From NCBI GenBank assembly GCA_943371535.1, contig CALRVE020000015.1, positions 1 through 64,000 on the forward strand: a stretch of DNA of 64,000 nucleotides, given 5' to 3'. The notes under the pieces were generated by a model. It did no database searches. It was not told the DNA's origin and was given only the letters and a program-made list of their open reading frames with translations. Origin of the DNA: UBA1930 sp943371535 (GTDB lineage Bacteria > Bacteroidota > Bacteroidia > Chitinophagales > Chitinophagaceae). Position 1 is the first letter of the stretch. The number at the start of each line of letters is the position of its first letter. Positions 1 through 9,148 of this stretch are shown piece after piece. The position numbers and the translations under genes are program-made.

Positions 1-110
1 AACTTGAATTGATGTGAATTGGCAATATGTAAATACTTCATTCATTTAGAATAATGTATAGGCTTTCGATTAATAAACAATTAAAAAATGGGATCAATGT
101 TGCTCTATAA

Positions 111-287
111 CTATTTCAATAATTTTTGAACTTCTCCAATTAATAAATCATGCACTTGTTTGGAAATTGAAAATTCTGAGTTACCAATATAAATTTTATC
201 AGTTTCAATTTTATCTATGTGTTTAAGGTTAACTGTATAACTGCGATTGATTCTGGTAAAATATTGGTTTGGAGATTTGTTGGCCAT
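111..287 (-). pseudogene. LytTR response-regulator C-terminal fragment
   Basis: The minus strand encodes 58 residues from the ATG at 287 to a stop at 111. They match the end of a LytTR DNA-binding domain: an FTRINRSYTVNLKHID stretch, then KIYIGNSEFSISKQ and a short C-terminal helix. The same frame continues upstream only to a stop at 315-317, so the receiver domain and most of the LytTR domain are missing. This looks like the tail of a decayed LytTR-type regulator. A functional micro-protein is unlikely because the fold is incomplete. Confidence 0.6.
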
Positions 288-485
288 TAGTTGTAGGAGG
301 ATTAAGTTTATTTGTTAGCGTTTGATTATTCTCAACATAATATTGAATAATAAAAAACACCATAACAATCTTTTACTATACAGTTGTTGAGCTTTTTGGA
401 TAGTATGTTTTTGGGTACGATTCAACTTGAAACTTAAAATTTAGGGTTGTTATAATTAATGCAGAAAGATAGGATTTTACTTTAG

Positions 486-514
486 TTTGAATTGCATAAA
501 CTGAAATATATTTG
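486..514 (+). promoter_or_regulatory. Bacteroidota-type promoter for the VOC gene
   Basis: TTTG at 486-489 is followed after 17 bp by TATATTTG at 507-514. This fits the Bacteroidota -33/-7 pattern TTTG...TAnnTTTG. The ATG of the next gene is 27 bp downstream. Confidence 0.55.
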
Positions 515-540
515 TTTATTACCAAACTAAATTACAACTT

Positions 541-912
541 ATGAAACTTGGTGCATTTTCTATTAGCCTGAGTGTTAAAGATATTTATAGCTCTAAAGCA
601 TTTTATGAAAACTTAGGTTTTATTGTTTTTGGTGGAAACATAGAACAACGATGGTTAATAATGAAAAATGGAAATGCAATTATTGGATTATTTCAAGGAA
701 TGTTTGAAAACAACATTCTTACTTTTAATCCTGGTTGGGATCAGAATGCTCAAAATATTGTTGATTTTGATGATGTAAGAACTATTCAAAAACAATTGAA
801 ATCTAAAGGCATTGTATTGCAAAGTGAAGCCAATGAAACTACAAGTGGTCCAGATAGTTTAATTATTACCGATCCCGATGGTAATACTATTTTAATAGAT
901 CAACACAGGTAA
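541..912 (+). CDS. VOC (glyoxalase-like) family protein
   Basis: The 123-residue product has the layout of a single vicinal-oxygen-chelate module. It opens LGAFSISLSVKDIYSSKAFYENLGF (the usual first beta strand and helix) and closes with a DPDGNTILIDQ strand. Two such modules normally pair to form a metal site. Family members range from glyoxalases to antibiotic-binding proteins, and the substrate cannot be told from sequence. The gene is monocistronic with a good promoter 27 bp upstream. The start at 541 is the first ATG and coincides with the start of the domain. Confidence 0.85.
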   Translation: MKLGAFSISLSVKDIYSSKAFYENLGFIVFGGNIEQRWLIMKNGNAIIGLFQGMFENNILTFNPGWDQNAQNIVDFDDVRTIQKQLKSKGIVLQSEANETTSGPDSLIITDPDGNTILIDQHR

Positions 913-971
913 ATTTTTTAGTGTAATGCAATGCTACGAAGCGTTACAGTATATTGTAGAAAAGCAAAAAA

Positions 972-1628
972 CTATTCTACCAACTGATTTTTTACTGCAT
1001 AAAAAACAAGTCCAGCAGTGTTCTTTACGCCAAAGCGTTCCATCAATCTTGCTTTCATACCTTCAACAGTTCTTGAGCTAATACCCATTTTTTCTCCAAT
1101 TTCTTCACTTGTAAATTCCATGCAAATAAAACGAAGTAAATCACGTTCCTTGTCATTTACATCGGTATTATGAGTAGTAATTGTTCCAACAGGTTGGTAT
1201 TTTGAATGAGAACGTTTTAATAAAATTCTATTTACAAAATTGTTTAAATAAAAACCTTTGCTTGCAGCTTCGGTAATGGCTTTTCTTATTTCTTGAGGGT
1301 CGGTACTTTTTAATAAATAACCGCATGCACCGTTTTCCATTAGGTGAGTAACAAACTTATCATCTTCATGCATCGTTAATACCAAAACTGAAATATTAGG
1401 ATAATGTTTACTAATGTATTTGGTTGTTTCAATGCCATCTTTAATGGGCATTCTTAAATCCATTAATACCACTTGTGGATTGGCTTCAACAATATTATTC
1501 AATAACTCTTCGCCATTTTCTGCTTCTAAAACAAACTTAATATTGGGGTAGTGACGTAAAGAAAGAATTACTCCTTTACGAAAAATTTTATGGTCATCGG
1601 CAATGGCTACTCTAATTTCGGCTGACAT
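972..1628 (-). CDS. NarL/FixJ-family response regulator
   Basis: The 218-residue protein has a receiver domain (acid pair D11/D12, phospho-acceptor D57 in VLMDLRMP, K107 in YLLKSTD). A C-terminal LuxR-type helix-turn-helix follows (EEIGEKMGISSRTVEGMKARLMERF). It is a transcription factor activated by phosphorylation. It lies 80 bp downstream of a matching histidine kinase on the same strand, so the two very likely form a cognate pair. The regulated genes cannot be inferred. A second regulator of the same type is at 4122. Confidence 0.92.
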   Translation of the reverse strand: MSAEIRVAIADDHKIFRKGVILSLRHYPNIKFVLEAENGEELLNNIVEANPQVVLMDLRMPIKDGIETTKYISKHYPNISVLVLTMHEDDKFVTHLMENGACGYLLKSTDPQEIRKAITEAASKGFYLNNFVNRILLKRSHSKYQPVGTITTHNTDVNDKERDLLRFICMEFTSEEIGEKMGISSRTVEGMKARLMERFGVKNTAGLVFYAVKNQLVE

Positions 1629-1708
1629 GATGCTAAGATAAATTATGCCACAATATTATACACATTAGTTTATGTACATAGTGTTGATTATGATTGCAAT
1701 AGAACAAG

Positions 1709-2542
1709 TTACAACAATTCACCTTCTTCTCTTGGAATATCAATGGTAACTTTAAAAAGAGATTGAGAAGCATCCTCCTCATATAAAATATCACTGTGAA
1801 TTACCCTTAAACGGCTTTGAATATTTTTTAAACCAAGCCCATCTTTAAATTTTGTAAAACGTAAAAACTCATCTTGGGTTAAACCCTTACCATCGTGGTG
1901 TAAACGAATAATAATTTTATCGGTACCATCATGTTGGGTTAAATGTATAAACGAAGCTTTACTGTGTTTTAAAATATTGTTGATTAACTCTTGAATAATT
2001 CTAAATAAAATCAATTCTTTTTCTGCTTTTAATCGAACTTTATAATCATGAAAACGACTGCTAGCATTGATAGAACCAGAGTTACTTATTTTTTGAAAAA
2101 AGTCGTTCACTGCCGATTCTAAACCAAAATTTTTGAGGGTAGGAGGCATTAAACTATGAGAAATATTTCTAATTAAGTTGATGGTTTCGTCAATAATTTG
2201 TTTGGCATTGAAAATAGATTGCATTTGAGCAGCTTTATCTAAGTTTACCAAATTATCATTTAAGTACAATCGTGCAGTTGCTAATAAAGGGCCAGCATCA
2301 TCATGTAAATCGGCAGCTAAACGTGTTCTTTCTTCTTCTTGTAGTTTTATAGAAGCCCTCAACAACATTTTTTGATGTTCGGCTTCCATAATTTGTATGC
2401 GTTGCTGATAACGCATTACTCTACGCTGATGGAAGATGATGAATAATATTAATGCAACTGCTAATAATATCATACCTATTGTACCTAAAAAAAGTACAGG
2501 TGAAATATGAGTGGTGGTTGAACTGTCTAATAGCCTAATCAT
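1709..2542 (-). CDS. Sensor histidine kinase, HisKA_3 (NarX/LiaS-like)
   Basis: The 277-residue membrane kinase has one N-terminal transmembrane helix (about residues 15-38) and a short coiled coil. The dimerisation/phospho-acceptor box follows, with LAADLHDDAGPLL giving H80 as the phosphorylated histidine. A C-terminal ATPase domain has an N box (ELINNILKHSKA) and a G box (DGLGLKNIQSR). There is almost no extracellular domain, so it probably senses through the membrane or a partner. It starts 9 bp after the membrane gene at 2552-3247 and precedes the NarL-type regulator, forming one operon. Confidence 0.9.
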   Translation of the reverse strand: MIRLLDSSTTTHISPVLFLGTIGMILLAVALILFIIFHQRRVMRYQQRIQIMEAEHQKMLLRASIKLQEEERTRLAADLHDDAGPLLATARLYLNDNLVNLDKAAQMQSIFNAKQIIDETINLIRNISHSLMPPTLKNFGLESAVNDFFQKISNSGSINASSRFHDYKVRLKAEKELILFRIIQELINNILKHSKASFIHLTQHDGTDKIIIRLHHDGKGLTQDEFLRFTKFKDGLGLKNIQSRLRVIHSDILYEEDASQSLFKVTIDIPREEGELL

Positions 2543-2551
2543 AATATATCC

Positions 2552-3247
2552 TTACTCTTTTAAGTCTTTAATGTAATAAATGCTGTTTGGGTTGGGTTGG
2601 TTTTTCAAAAGCTTATCAGGATTAATACAAAAGGCAACTGTACTGAGGAGGTTTTTAATTATACTGCCAAATCGAGAAATATATTCAAAAACCAATGTGT
2701 CAGTATTTCTTTCATTTGAATTCATGGGAATGAAGAAGCTAAAAAATGTGCCTGCACAATAAATGAGTAAGGCTGAAACTAACCAAAACTCGTACGTGTT
2801 ATAGATAAAAACAGTATCAGTAACTTTTACTTTTTGGAAGAAGTATAATAAACAGAGTATTAATAACATTATAAACTCAATTGCTTGGGAAAAATAATCG
2901 TAAACAAGAAAACTTTTAAAAAATAATGCTCTAATTGCCCAAACTAAAATAAATAAGCTTCCAAAAATTAGGATTGTTTTTTTAGTTGCACTCTGTTTAT
3001 ATAACAAGGAATAAAAAAAATACACAAGAAAACAACCTTCAATTAATGTAAATAAGTGGATTAAACCAATGTTAGAAGTTCTTTGCTTTGCTAAATAATA
3101 ACTTAATACATCAGTGGTTAACCCTGATAGGAGTAGTAAAAAAATAACCCATTTTAGCCTTGACTTTCTATTAAAAGAATAGAAAATAAAAACTAAAATG
3201 GGTATAAATACAGATAGTATTGATATGAGTTGTAATGGAAATTTCAA
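2552..3247 (-). CDS. Hypothetical multi-pass membrane protein
   Basis: The 231 residues are mostly hydrophobic, with about seven predicted membrane helices starting at the N-terminus (LQLISILSVFIPILVFIFY). I do not recognise a named family. It is the first gene of the operon with the histidine kinase and response regulator (9 bp spacing). It may serve as the membrane sensor for that kinase, which has almost no sensory domain of its own. That role is inferred from position only. Confidence 0.65.
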   Translation of the reverse strand: MKFPLQLISILSVFIPILVFIFYSFNRKSRLKWVIFLLLLSGLTTDVLSYYLAKQRTSNIGLIHLFTLIEGCFLVYFFYSLLYKQSATKKTILIFGSLFILVWAIRALFFKSFLVYDYFSQAIEFIMLLILCLLYFFQKVKVTDTVFIYNTYEFWLVSALLIYCAGTFFSFFIPMNSNERNTDTLVFEYISRFGSIIKNLLSTVAFCINPDKLLKNQPNPNSIYYIKDLKE

Positions 3248-3312
3248 TGCTTAAACATTTAGCCAAAAATAGCAATTAATGTTTAGAAACCATCAACTCA
3301 GTATTTTATCGA

Positions 3313-3723
3313 TTAAAACCAATTAATCTCAACAGTTCCGGTATCACCACAACTTGGAGGACAGATTGTGTTTCTGTCGGCTACAATACCTTTCTTTTTA
3401 ATGATTTCGCCATTCTCACCAATAGTAGTATAGCTTAAAATATTGTTACCGTTAATGTCGGCACCAACTAATACCAATTGCTTAACGCCTAAATCGTTAA
3501 TAGCATTAAACATTCTAATGCCTGTGCAACCTGGTTGAGCAAGAATTTGTTCAATAATTTCTCTACCTGTGAAAGAAGCTAGTACATCATCTGGATTCTG
3601 ATCGTGCCAATTTTTGATCATTTTAGCACCAAGTTCATATCCAATGTCTTCACCAACTTGTGGGGTAAAAGAACGGTTTTGCTCAATAACACGTCCTTTA
3701 ACAACGATTAATTCTTTTGCCAT
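3313..3723 (-). CDS. Conserved hypothetical protein (136 aa)
   Basis: A soluble 136-residue protein that I do not assign to a named family. It has a GREIIEQILAQPGCTGIRMF region and a cysteine-containing tail (TICPPSCGDTGTVE) that could bind metal or form a disulfide. No signal peptide is visible. It is monocistronic, with a 398-bp gap between its start and the divergent regulator at 4122. Confidence 0.6.
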   Translation of the reverse strand: MAKELIVVKGRVIEQNRSFTPQVGEDIGYELGAKMIKNWHDQNPDDVLASFTGREIIEQILAQPGCTGIRMFNAINDLGVKQLVLVGADINGNNILSYTTIGENGEIIKKKGIVADRNTICPPSCGDTGTVEINWF

Positions 3724-4121
3724 TTTCTTAGGTTAATTTGATTAATGATGGGAGTTTTACTAAATGTAATTTGAACCTAAATTATTTATCCACAAGGCTG
3801 GTACCGAATACATCATTTAGCTTAAATTTGATATAATTCAATACCAATAAGGGTTTCGATAGATTTAATTATTCAAAATGACATTTAAAATTTAGTATTT
3901 TCCCTATAAAATGTGCGTAATTTTACGTTATTCAAACTTCGTACTTTTATCATTGGGTATCGTAAATGTGCATAGAAATACTACGATGGGGCATTTTGAC
4001 GTTTTAAAATGTGGATAACTCTGTTAAGAGCTGAAAATCTTTTACTTGTGTTTTCAGTTAAACATAATTGGTAATTGAAATCTAAAAATCCTTTGAAGAG
4101 CCGTAATCCTAATTCCCCTTT
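3724..4121. other. Intergenic region without a gene
   Basis: This 398-bp AT-rich gap separates two divergent genes. I see no convincing ORF: the short minus-strand frame at 3981-4166 runs antisense into the regulator. I see no RNA structure. It presumably carries both promoters. Confidence 0.5.
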
Positions 4122-4781
4122 ATGAGTACAGATAAAACTATTCGATTGGCAATTGCAGATGACCATCGTATATTTAGAGATGGATTAAGAACATCTTTAA
4201 AAGACAGAGACTATATTAAAGTTTTATGGGAAGCCGAAGATGGTAAAGACATGACCCATAAACTGAAAATCAAAGAACCCGATGTTTTATTAATGGATAT
4301 TCGTATGCCAGAAATTGATGGTATTGAAGCCATTAAAATGATTAGGCACGAATACGAAAACTTGAAAATTATTGTACTAAGCATGTACGACGACCAAGAA
4401 ATCATTACTAAAATGATGGAAATGGGAGCCAACTCATACTTAACCAAAACAACCGATCCTCAAGAAATTTATCATGCCATTGTTACCTGCATGAACGAGG
4501 ACTTTTATTTCAACGATTTAGTAAACTCAGCTGTTCTACTAAAATTGCAACACAAAAAAACTGTAAAACGTTTTTATCCCAATACCATTAAGTTCAACGA
4601 AAAAGAACTACGCATCATTAAATTAATAAGCGAAGACAAAACCACTGAAGAAATTTCTAATGAAGTGTTTTTAAGTCCACGTACTATCGAAACCATACGC
4701 CAAAGTATGAAGCAAAAAGTTGGAGCTAAAACCATTGCAGGTTTAATAATGTATGCCATGCGTAATAAATTATTAGAATAA
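4122..4781 (+). CDS. NarL/FixJ-family response regulator
   Basis: The 219 residues form a receiver domain (D13/D14, phospho-acceptor D59 in LLMDIRMP, conserved K in SYLTKTTD) and a LuxR-type DNA-binding domain (EEISNEVFLSPRTIETIRQSM). It resembles the regulator at 972-1628 and may be a paralogue. No kinase gene is adjacent, so it may respond to the kinase at 1709 or to a distant one. It lies 39 bp upstream of maf. Confidence 0.9.
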   Translation: MSTDKTIRLAIADDHRIFRDGLRTSLKDRDYIKVLWEAEDGKDMTHKLKIKEPDVLLMDIRMPEIDGIEAIKMIRHEYENLKIIVLSMYDDQEIITKMMEMGANSYLTKTTDPQEIYHAIVTCMNEDFYFNDLVNSAVLLKLQHKKTVKRFYPNTIKFNEKELRIIKLISEDKTTEEISNEVFLSPRTIETIRQSMKQKVGAKTIAGLIMYAMRNKLLE

Positions 4782-4820
4782 TTTTCTGTAACTATTTTTG
4801 TCTAATCACTCATTATAAAT

Positions 4821-5384
4821 ATGCAATCCATCATATTAGCTTCACAATCGCCTAGAAGAAAACAATTATTAGAATGGGCCGAAATTGATTTTGAAATTGT
4901 TGTACAAAGTACCGAAGAAACTTTTCCTGATGAATTAGCAATAGAAGAAATTCCTATTCATATAGCTAGAGAAAAAGCATTAGCAGTAGAACGTTTAGTA
5001 GGCAAAGAAAAAATAATTTTAGCAGCCGATACTGTTGTGGTTTTGAACAATACAATTATTGGAAAACCAAAAGACAAAGCCGATGCAATAGCCATTTTAA
5101 CTGCATTGGCTGGCAATCATCATCAGGTAATTACGGGTGTTGTGTTGTTAAACGGATTAGAACAAATAGCTTTTGCCGATGTTACCGATGTTGAGTTTCA
5201 TCCATTAACACAAGAACAAATTGAATTCTATGTAGAGCAATATAAACCTTATGATAAGGCTGGTGCTTATGCCATTCAAGAGTGGATTGGTGTGGTAGGC
5301 ATAAAAGCTATTAAAGGCGATTTTTATAATGTAATGGGTTTGCCTGTAAGCAGGGTAGTGCATGCCTTACAAAACCTAAAATAA
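4821..5384 (+). CDS. maf: Maf-like nucleotide pyrophosphatase
   Basis: The 187-residue length is normal for the family. The N-terminal signature ASQSPRRKQLLEW and the ILAADTVV and GKPKDKADA motifs identify the Maf/YhdE fold. This fold hydrolyses dTTP, UTP or modified nucleoside triphosphates to the monophosphate and is linked to septum control and house-cleaning. The dTTP/UTP specificity is likely but not proven. The start at 4821 fits the family N-terminus directly. Confidence 0.92.
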   Translation: MQSIILASQSPRRKQLLEWAEIDFEIVVQSTEETFPDELAIEEIPIHIAREKALAVERLVGKEKIILAADTVVVLNNTIIGKPKDKADAIAILTALAGNHHQVITGVVLLNGLEQIAFADVTDVEFHPLTQEQIEFYVEQYKPYDKAGAYAIQEWIGVVGIKAIKGDFYNVMGLPVSRVVHALQNLK

Positions 5385-5485
5385 TTTATACTCAGTTGTG
5401 AATATTTGCAAAAAGTAAATGCAATAAAATTTACTATTGTACAACAAATTAAATAAATTGCTACTTCAATTTAAAATGAAGAGCA

Positions 5486-6757
5486 ATGACCGAAAAACTA
5501 CTACACTTTATTTGGCAATTTCAATACTTCAATAAAAATGAATTGCTAACTACGCAAGAAGAAGTATTACAAATACTTAAGCCAGGTCATTACAATACAC
5601 ATCAAGGTCCCGATTTTTTGAATGGTTCTATAAAAGTTGACAGTATTACTTTGGTAGGAAATATTGAGTTGCACCTCAACTCCTCTGATTGGTTTAAACA
5701 TCAACATACAACAGATAAAAATTACGCCAATATTATTTTACATGTTGTTTGGAATAACGATAAGCCTGTAACTATTGCAGGCAAACAAGTGCCAACTTTA
5801 GAGCTAAAAACTAGGGTTGCTAAAACCATGTTACAACGATATGAATGGTTAATGAATGAGCAAACCACCATTGCTTGCAGCAAATTTTTACCTATACTTT
5901 CAGAAATTGGTTGGATGGCTTGGAAAGAACGTTTAGCCATTGAACGTTTAGAACAAAAATCGAAGTATGTTTTAGAATTGTTTGAACAGAGCAATCATCA
6001 TTGGGAAGAAGTTTTTTGGTGGATGATTGCTAGAAATTTTGGTAGCATTGTAAATACTGAATGTTTTGAAGCAATAGCAAAATCTATTTCTATTAATATT
6101 CTAGCTAAACACAAAAATCAAATTCATCAAATAGAAGCTTTGTTGTTAGGGCAAGCCAATTTATTGAATGAAAGTTTTGAAGAAGCTTATCCTCAAATGT
6201 TGCAAAAAGAATATGCTTTTTTACAAAAAAAATATCAGCTAAAATATTGTTCGGCTACACCATTATTTTTAAGAATGCGACCAGCCAATTTTCCTACTGT
6301 TCGATTGGCACAATTGGCAATGTTGGTGCATCATAGCAGCCATTTGTTTTCTAAAATAAAAGAAATTGACTTGGTAGCCGATGTGAAACAATTGTTCAAT
6401 GTAACAGCCAATGATTACTGGCATTACCATTATCAATTAGATGTTTTGTTACAAGATAAAAAACCCAAAGTATTGGGCAATCAAATGGTGCAGAACATTA
6501 TTATTAATACCATTATTCCGGTTTTGTTTGCTTATGGTATTTATCATAATGAGCAACTGTATAAAGACAAAGCCATACAATGGTTGCAACAATTGCCTGC
6601 CGAAAAAAATACAATAACAGAACGTTGGAAACAGTTAGCAATAAGTCATCAAAATGCGTTTGATTCTCAATCATTATTACAACTCACCAAACTATATTGT
6701 AATAAACATGAATGTTTGAAATGTGCAGTGGGAAATAAGTTGTTGAGGCAGGAATAA
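5486..6757 (+). CDS. DUF2851 family protein
   Basis: The 423-residue protein matches DUF2851, which is common in Bacteroidota. It starts with LLHFIWQFQYFNKNELLTTQ, then has the conserved GPDFLNGSIK and NIELHLNSSDWFKHQHTTD region, and ends with a cysteine cluster (CNKHECLKCAVG) that could bind zinc or an iron-sulfur cluster. No function has been established for the family as far as I know. Nuclease-like folds have been suggested, but nothing here decides it. Confidence 0.85.
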   Translation: MTEKLLHFIWQFQYFNKNELLTTQEEVLQILKPGHYNTHQGPDFLNGSIKVDSITLVGNIELHLNSSDWFKHQHTTDKNYANIILHVVWNNDKPVTIAGKQVPTLELKTRVAKTMLQRYEWLMNEQTTIACSKFLPILSEIGWMAWKERLAIERLEQKSKYVLELFEQSNHHWEEVFWWMIARNFGSIVNTECFEAIAKSISINILAKHKNQIHQIEALLLGQANLLNESFEEAYPQMLQKEYAFLQKKYQLKYCSATPLFLRMRPANFPTVRLAQLAMLVHHSSHLFSKIKEIDLVADVKQLFNVTANDYWHYHYQLDVLLQDKKPKVLGNQMVQNIIINTIIPVLFAYGIYHNEQLYKDKAIQWLQQLPAEKNTITERWKQLAISHQNAFDSQSLLQLTKLYCNKHECLKCAVGNKLLRQE

Positions 6758-6918
6758 AGTTTAAGGTTTACGGCTCAAGGAAAAAGATTGAAGGTGAATG
6801 GTTGAAGGTGAAGATTTGAGGCTCTTAATATTTGACTATACTGACCACTTCCTACTAACCACTAACGACTAGCCAATACCGGTTTGTCACTCACCACTAG
6901 CGATTCTCCATTCACCAC
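6758..6918. repeat. Intergenic spacer with short degenerate repeats
   Basis: The spacer holds two GAAGGTGAA units near 6790-6815. It also has a run of related CACCACT(A/C)(G/A)CGATTC units ending at 6929. The 20-mer at 6910-6929 recurs with one mismatch at 19764-19783. No gene is seen. Confidence 0.5.
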
Positions 6919-7461
6919 TCACGATTCACGTTGAAGAAAAAAATAATCTTTCTGATGCATCCATTTATTCTTACTAAAAAGATAAGTTGAAAAACCAACT
7001 GCCTGAAAAGTAAATGGCTTAAAATCTTTTGAAAGTAATAAAGCCGTTTGTTGAGCTTTATAAACGGTAACTTTATTTTGCACGGTAATATGTGGTCTAA
7101 TTTTCTTACGATCTTTTGTAGTTAAATACAAATTCAATTCTTTTTGTAATTGTTTATGAATAAAAAGTAATTCAGGAGAATCAATTACAAAAGATACTGA
7201 GCTATTTAATTGCTTAACAGATGAAATGTATATCTCAAATTGATTTCTATTGGCAGTTTGTTCTAATAAATCGTGTATTGAATGTACTTCACTTGGCAAC
7301 TTATGAAACAAGGTTATATGAGCATCTACATAATTACAATAGGCAGGATAATGTTTACATCTTATCTCATTAAAAAATGCAAGTGCTTGTTCTTGCATTT
7401 TAATAGTTACTATTAGTGATGACGCTTTTGAGTTATGCATGAGAATAAAAAAATTGCTCAA
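6919..7461 (-). CDS. 2H phosphoesterase / 2'-5' RNA ligase family protein
   Basis: The 180-residue product carries the two HxTx motifs that define the 2H superfamily, HITLF in the N-terminal half and HITVQ in the C-terminal half. The spacing is typical. Members hydrolyse or ligate 2',5' or cyclic phosphodiester bonds in RNA and nucleotides; the substrate here is unknown. The annotated start at 7461 gives an extra N-terminal stretch, and the ATG at 7440 (MHNSKASSLIV) is a plausible alternative. The gene is convergent with DUF2851. Confidence 0.8.
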   Translation of the reverse strand: MSNFFILMHNSKASSLIVTIKMQEQALAFFNEIRCKHYPAYCNYVDAHITLFHKLPSEVHSIHDLLEQTANRNQFEIYISSVKQLNSSVSFVIDSPELLFIHKQLQKELNLYLTTKDRKKIRPHITVQNKVTVYKAQQTALLLSKDFKPFTFQAVGFSTYLFSKNKWMHQKDYFFLQRES

Positions 7462-7487
7462 AAAAGTTTGAGCAATTTGTATAATTT

Positions 7488-7775
7488 TTATTTTTTTACC
7501 GAAGCCGTTTTCAAAAATTCATCTTTACATTCTTTGGCACAAAAGCCATACAATTTTCCATTAACTGTGGCTGTATCTGCAATGCCTCCAGCAACTGGCA
7601 TTCCACAAATGGGATCTTCTTTTGAGGAGAATTTTAATCCTACAGTATCAATACCTACTGGTTCTGCCATTGTTGATGCATTTGTTGTATCGGTGGTTGC
7701 TTTTTCTTCTGTTGCAGCATTATTACATGCTATGAAAGTAGAAACGCATAAAGCTAATGTTAGTATTTTTTTCAT
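7488..7775 (-). CDS. YHS-domain lipoprotein
   Basis: The 95 residues begin with a lipoprotein signal (MKKILTLALCVSTFIAC). A YHS domain follows with DPICGMPV and a C-terminal YGFCAKECKDEF. The paired cysteines are typical of metal-associated YHS domains found next to copper transport proteins. It is the last gene of the MbnP/MbnH-like operon (9 bp after the preceding gene). It probably sits on the periplasmic face of a membrane and handles a metal ion; copper is suggested by context only. Confidence 0.85.
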   Translation of the reverse strand: MKKILTLALCVSTFIACNNAATEEKATTDTTNASTMAEPVGIDTVGLKFSSKEDPICGMPVAGGIADTATVNGKLYGFCAKECKDEFLKTASVKK

Positions 7776-7784
7776 AGTGCAAAA

Positions 7785-8186
7785 TTAATGGTGATCTTCT
7801 TCTTTTCTGCATTTTTCCATGATTTCATGAAAAATATCGTGAGCCTCTGTAATAAGTTGAGTAAGGGTTTTATCGTCTTTTTTTGCAGCAACTGCTTTTT
7901 GTACCTCTGTACATTTTGCAACTAACTTTTTTAAGATAGGTGCTGTTACAGTAGCATTATAACCAGTTGGTACTTTTGACTTTTGCCATGCTTGGGCTCT
8001 AGTAACTAAGGCAATAGAACTATCTTTTAGAGGCTGCAATTTACCTTCTTCGGCAGAATGAAAGGTTTTACCCATTACTGCATGAAAAAGGTGCATTTCT
8101 TTCCAATCTTTCTTTTCTTGTGCCATTAAACTAGTACAAGTGAATAACATTACTACGGTTGTTAAATACAAAATTTTAATTTTCAT
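7785..8186 (-). CDS. Small periplasmic helical protein
   Basis: The 133 residues start with a Sec signal peptide (cleavage likely after SLMAQ) and are predicted to be helical. The C-terminus has a HDIFHEIMEKC motif rich in His and Cys. This resembles small metal- or heme-associated four-helix proteins, though no heme CxxCH motif is present. Its place in the di-heme/copper operon suggests a metal-handling role. Family not recognised. Confidence 0.65.
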   Translation of the reverse strand: MKIKILYLTTVVMLFTCTSLMAQEKKDWKEMHLFHAVMGKTFHSAEEGKLQPLKDSSIALVTRAQAWQKSKVPTGYNATVTAPILKKLVAKCTEVQKAVAAKKDDKTLTQLITEAHDIFHEIMEKCRKEEDHH

Positions 8187-8215
8187 TTTTTTGATTTTTT
8201 ATTTGTAACATTTAA

Positions 8216-9136
8216 TTATAGCAAAAAAGATACATGAACCATAAAACGTTGGTTGGCTTTTGCAATACCCATAGCTAAATTTTGTTGCAAAGGTATTTGA
8301 CAGTTTGAGCCAATTGAAATTTTATTGAATATTGTTTCAAATCCCAATGTTCCTAAAGCTATGTTTCCACCAGAAGCGTCATTGATAATTTTCTTATTTA
8401 CGTCCTTTGCAGCTTGCTCGTATTGAAAACCAAAATTAGGTGCAATGGTGCTAGTAGAATTTAATTTAAACTTATAGTACACCTGTAAATTTAAGTTAAG
8501 CTTATTTCCATAAGTGTAATCATACTTATTCTTAGTATTGATTTTATAAAGTCCAGTTACATTTAATCCAGCATCTTGAAGTCGAATATCATACATAGCT
8601 GATACTAAAAAATCGTTACTGCCACTGCCTAATTGATATAAGTTTGTGTTTTGACTAGCATCATTGATTTCATTAGAATAACGACCCGTTGCAAGTTTAA
8701 CACCTACACCTACCCATAATGATTGAATAAGCAGTTTATTTTGAAATACACTTTTTTGTTTATTGAAAACATGGTAAAAAGCTTGAGTTGAAAAATCGCC
8801 AACGCCCTGTTGTTTTTTTTGAATACTGGCATTTTCTTTTACATTAAAATTATAAGGTATGCTAACCATTAGCCGAAACTTTTTAGTTATGTTCATTGCC
8901 GCCCATGCCTCAACAGTATAGTACTTTTCTTGTGTTGTAAAGTAATTGTACATTCCATTAACACCAAGATTATTGGTAATTGAATTGTATCTATATCTTA
9001 TACCTATAATCTTTTTTGAAAACTCTGGCAGAATACCAACATAATTATTACCAACTCCACAGCCACATATATCACATGCTTTAGTAGAACTATAAACCCA
9101 TACCATTATGCTACATAACAACACTATTTTTTTCAT
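8216..9136 (-). CDS. Outer-membrane beta-barrel (transporter-like) protein
   Basis: The 306 residues have a signal peptide and a conserved N-terminal CDICGCGVGNNYVGILPEF motif. Alternating amphipathic strands then run to a terminal phenylalanine-free FMVHVSFLL strand. The layout is that of the Bacteroidota outer-membrane proteins that accompany MbnP and di-heme peroxidase genes. The cysteine cluster right after the signal could bind metal at the periplasmic mouth of the pore. It is spaced 12 bp from the cytochrome gene, in the same operon. Confidence 0.75.
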   Translation of the reverse strand: MKKIVLLCSIMVWVYSSTKACDICGCGVGNNYVGILPEFSKKIIGIRYRYNSITNNLGVNGMYNYFTTQEKYYTVEAWAAMNITKKFRLMVSIPYNFNVKENASIQKKQQGVGDFSTQAFYHVFNKQKSVFQNKLLIQSLWVGVGVKLATGRYSNEINDASQNTNLYQLGSGSNDFLVSAMYDIRLQDAGLNVTGLYKINTKNKYDYTYGNKLNLNLQVYYKFKLNSTSTIAPNFGFQYEQAAKDVNKKIINDASGGNIALGTLGFETIFNKISIGSNCQIPLQQNLAMGIAKANQRFMVHVSFLL

Positions 9137-9148
9137 AAAGAATATGTT

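Noticed and set aside
3981..4166. Minus-strand frame of 61 codons upstream of the regulator at 4122
   Set aside because: It overlaps the regulator gene antisense and has no family features.
7435..7788. Plus-strand frame over the YHS gene
   Set aside because: Antisense shadow of a clear lipoprotein gene.
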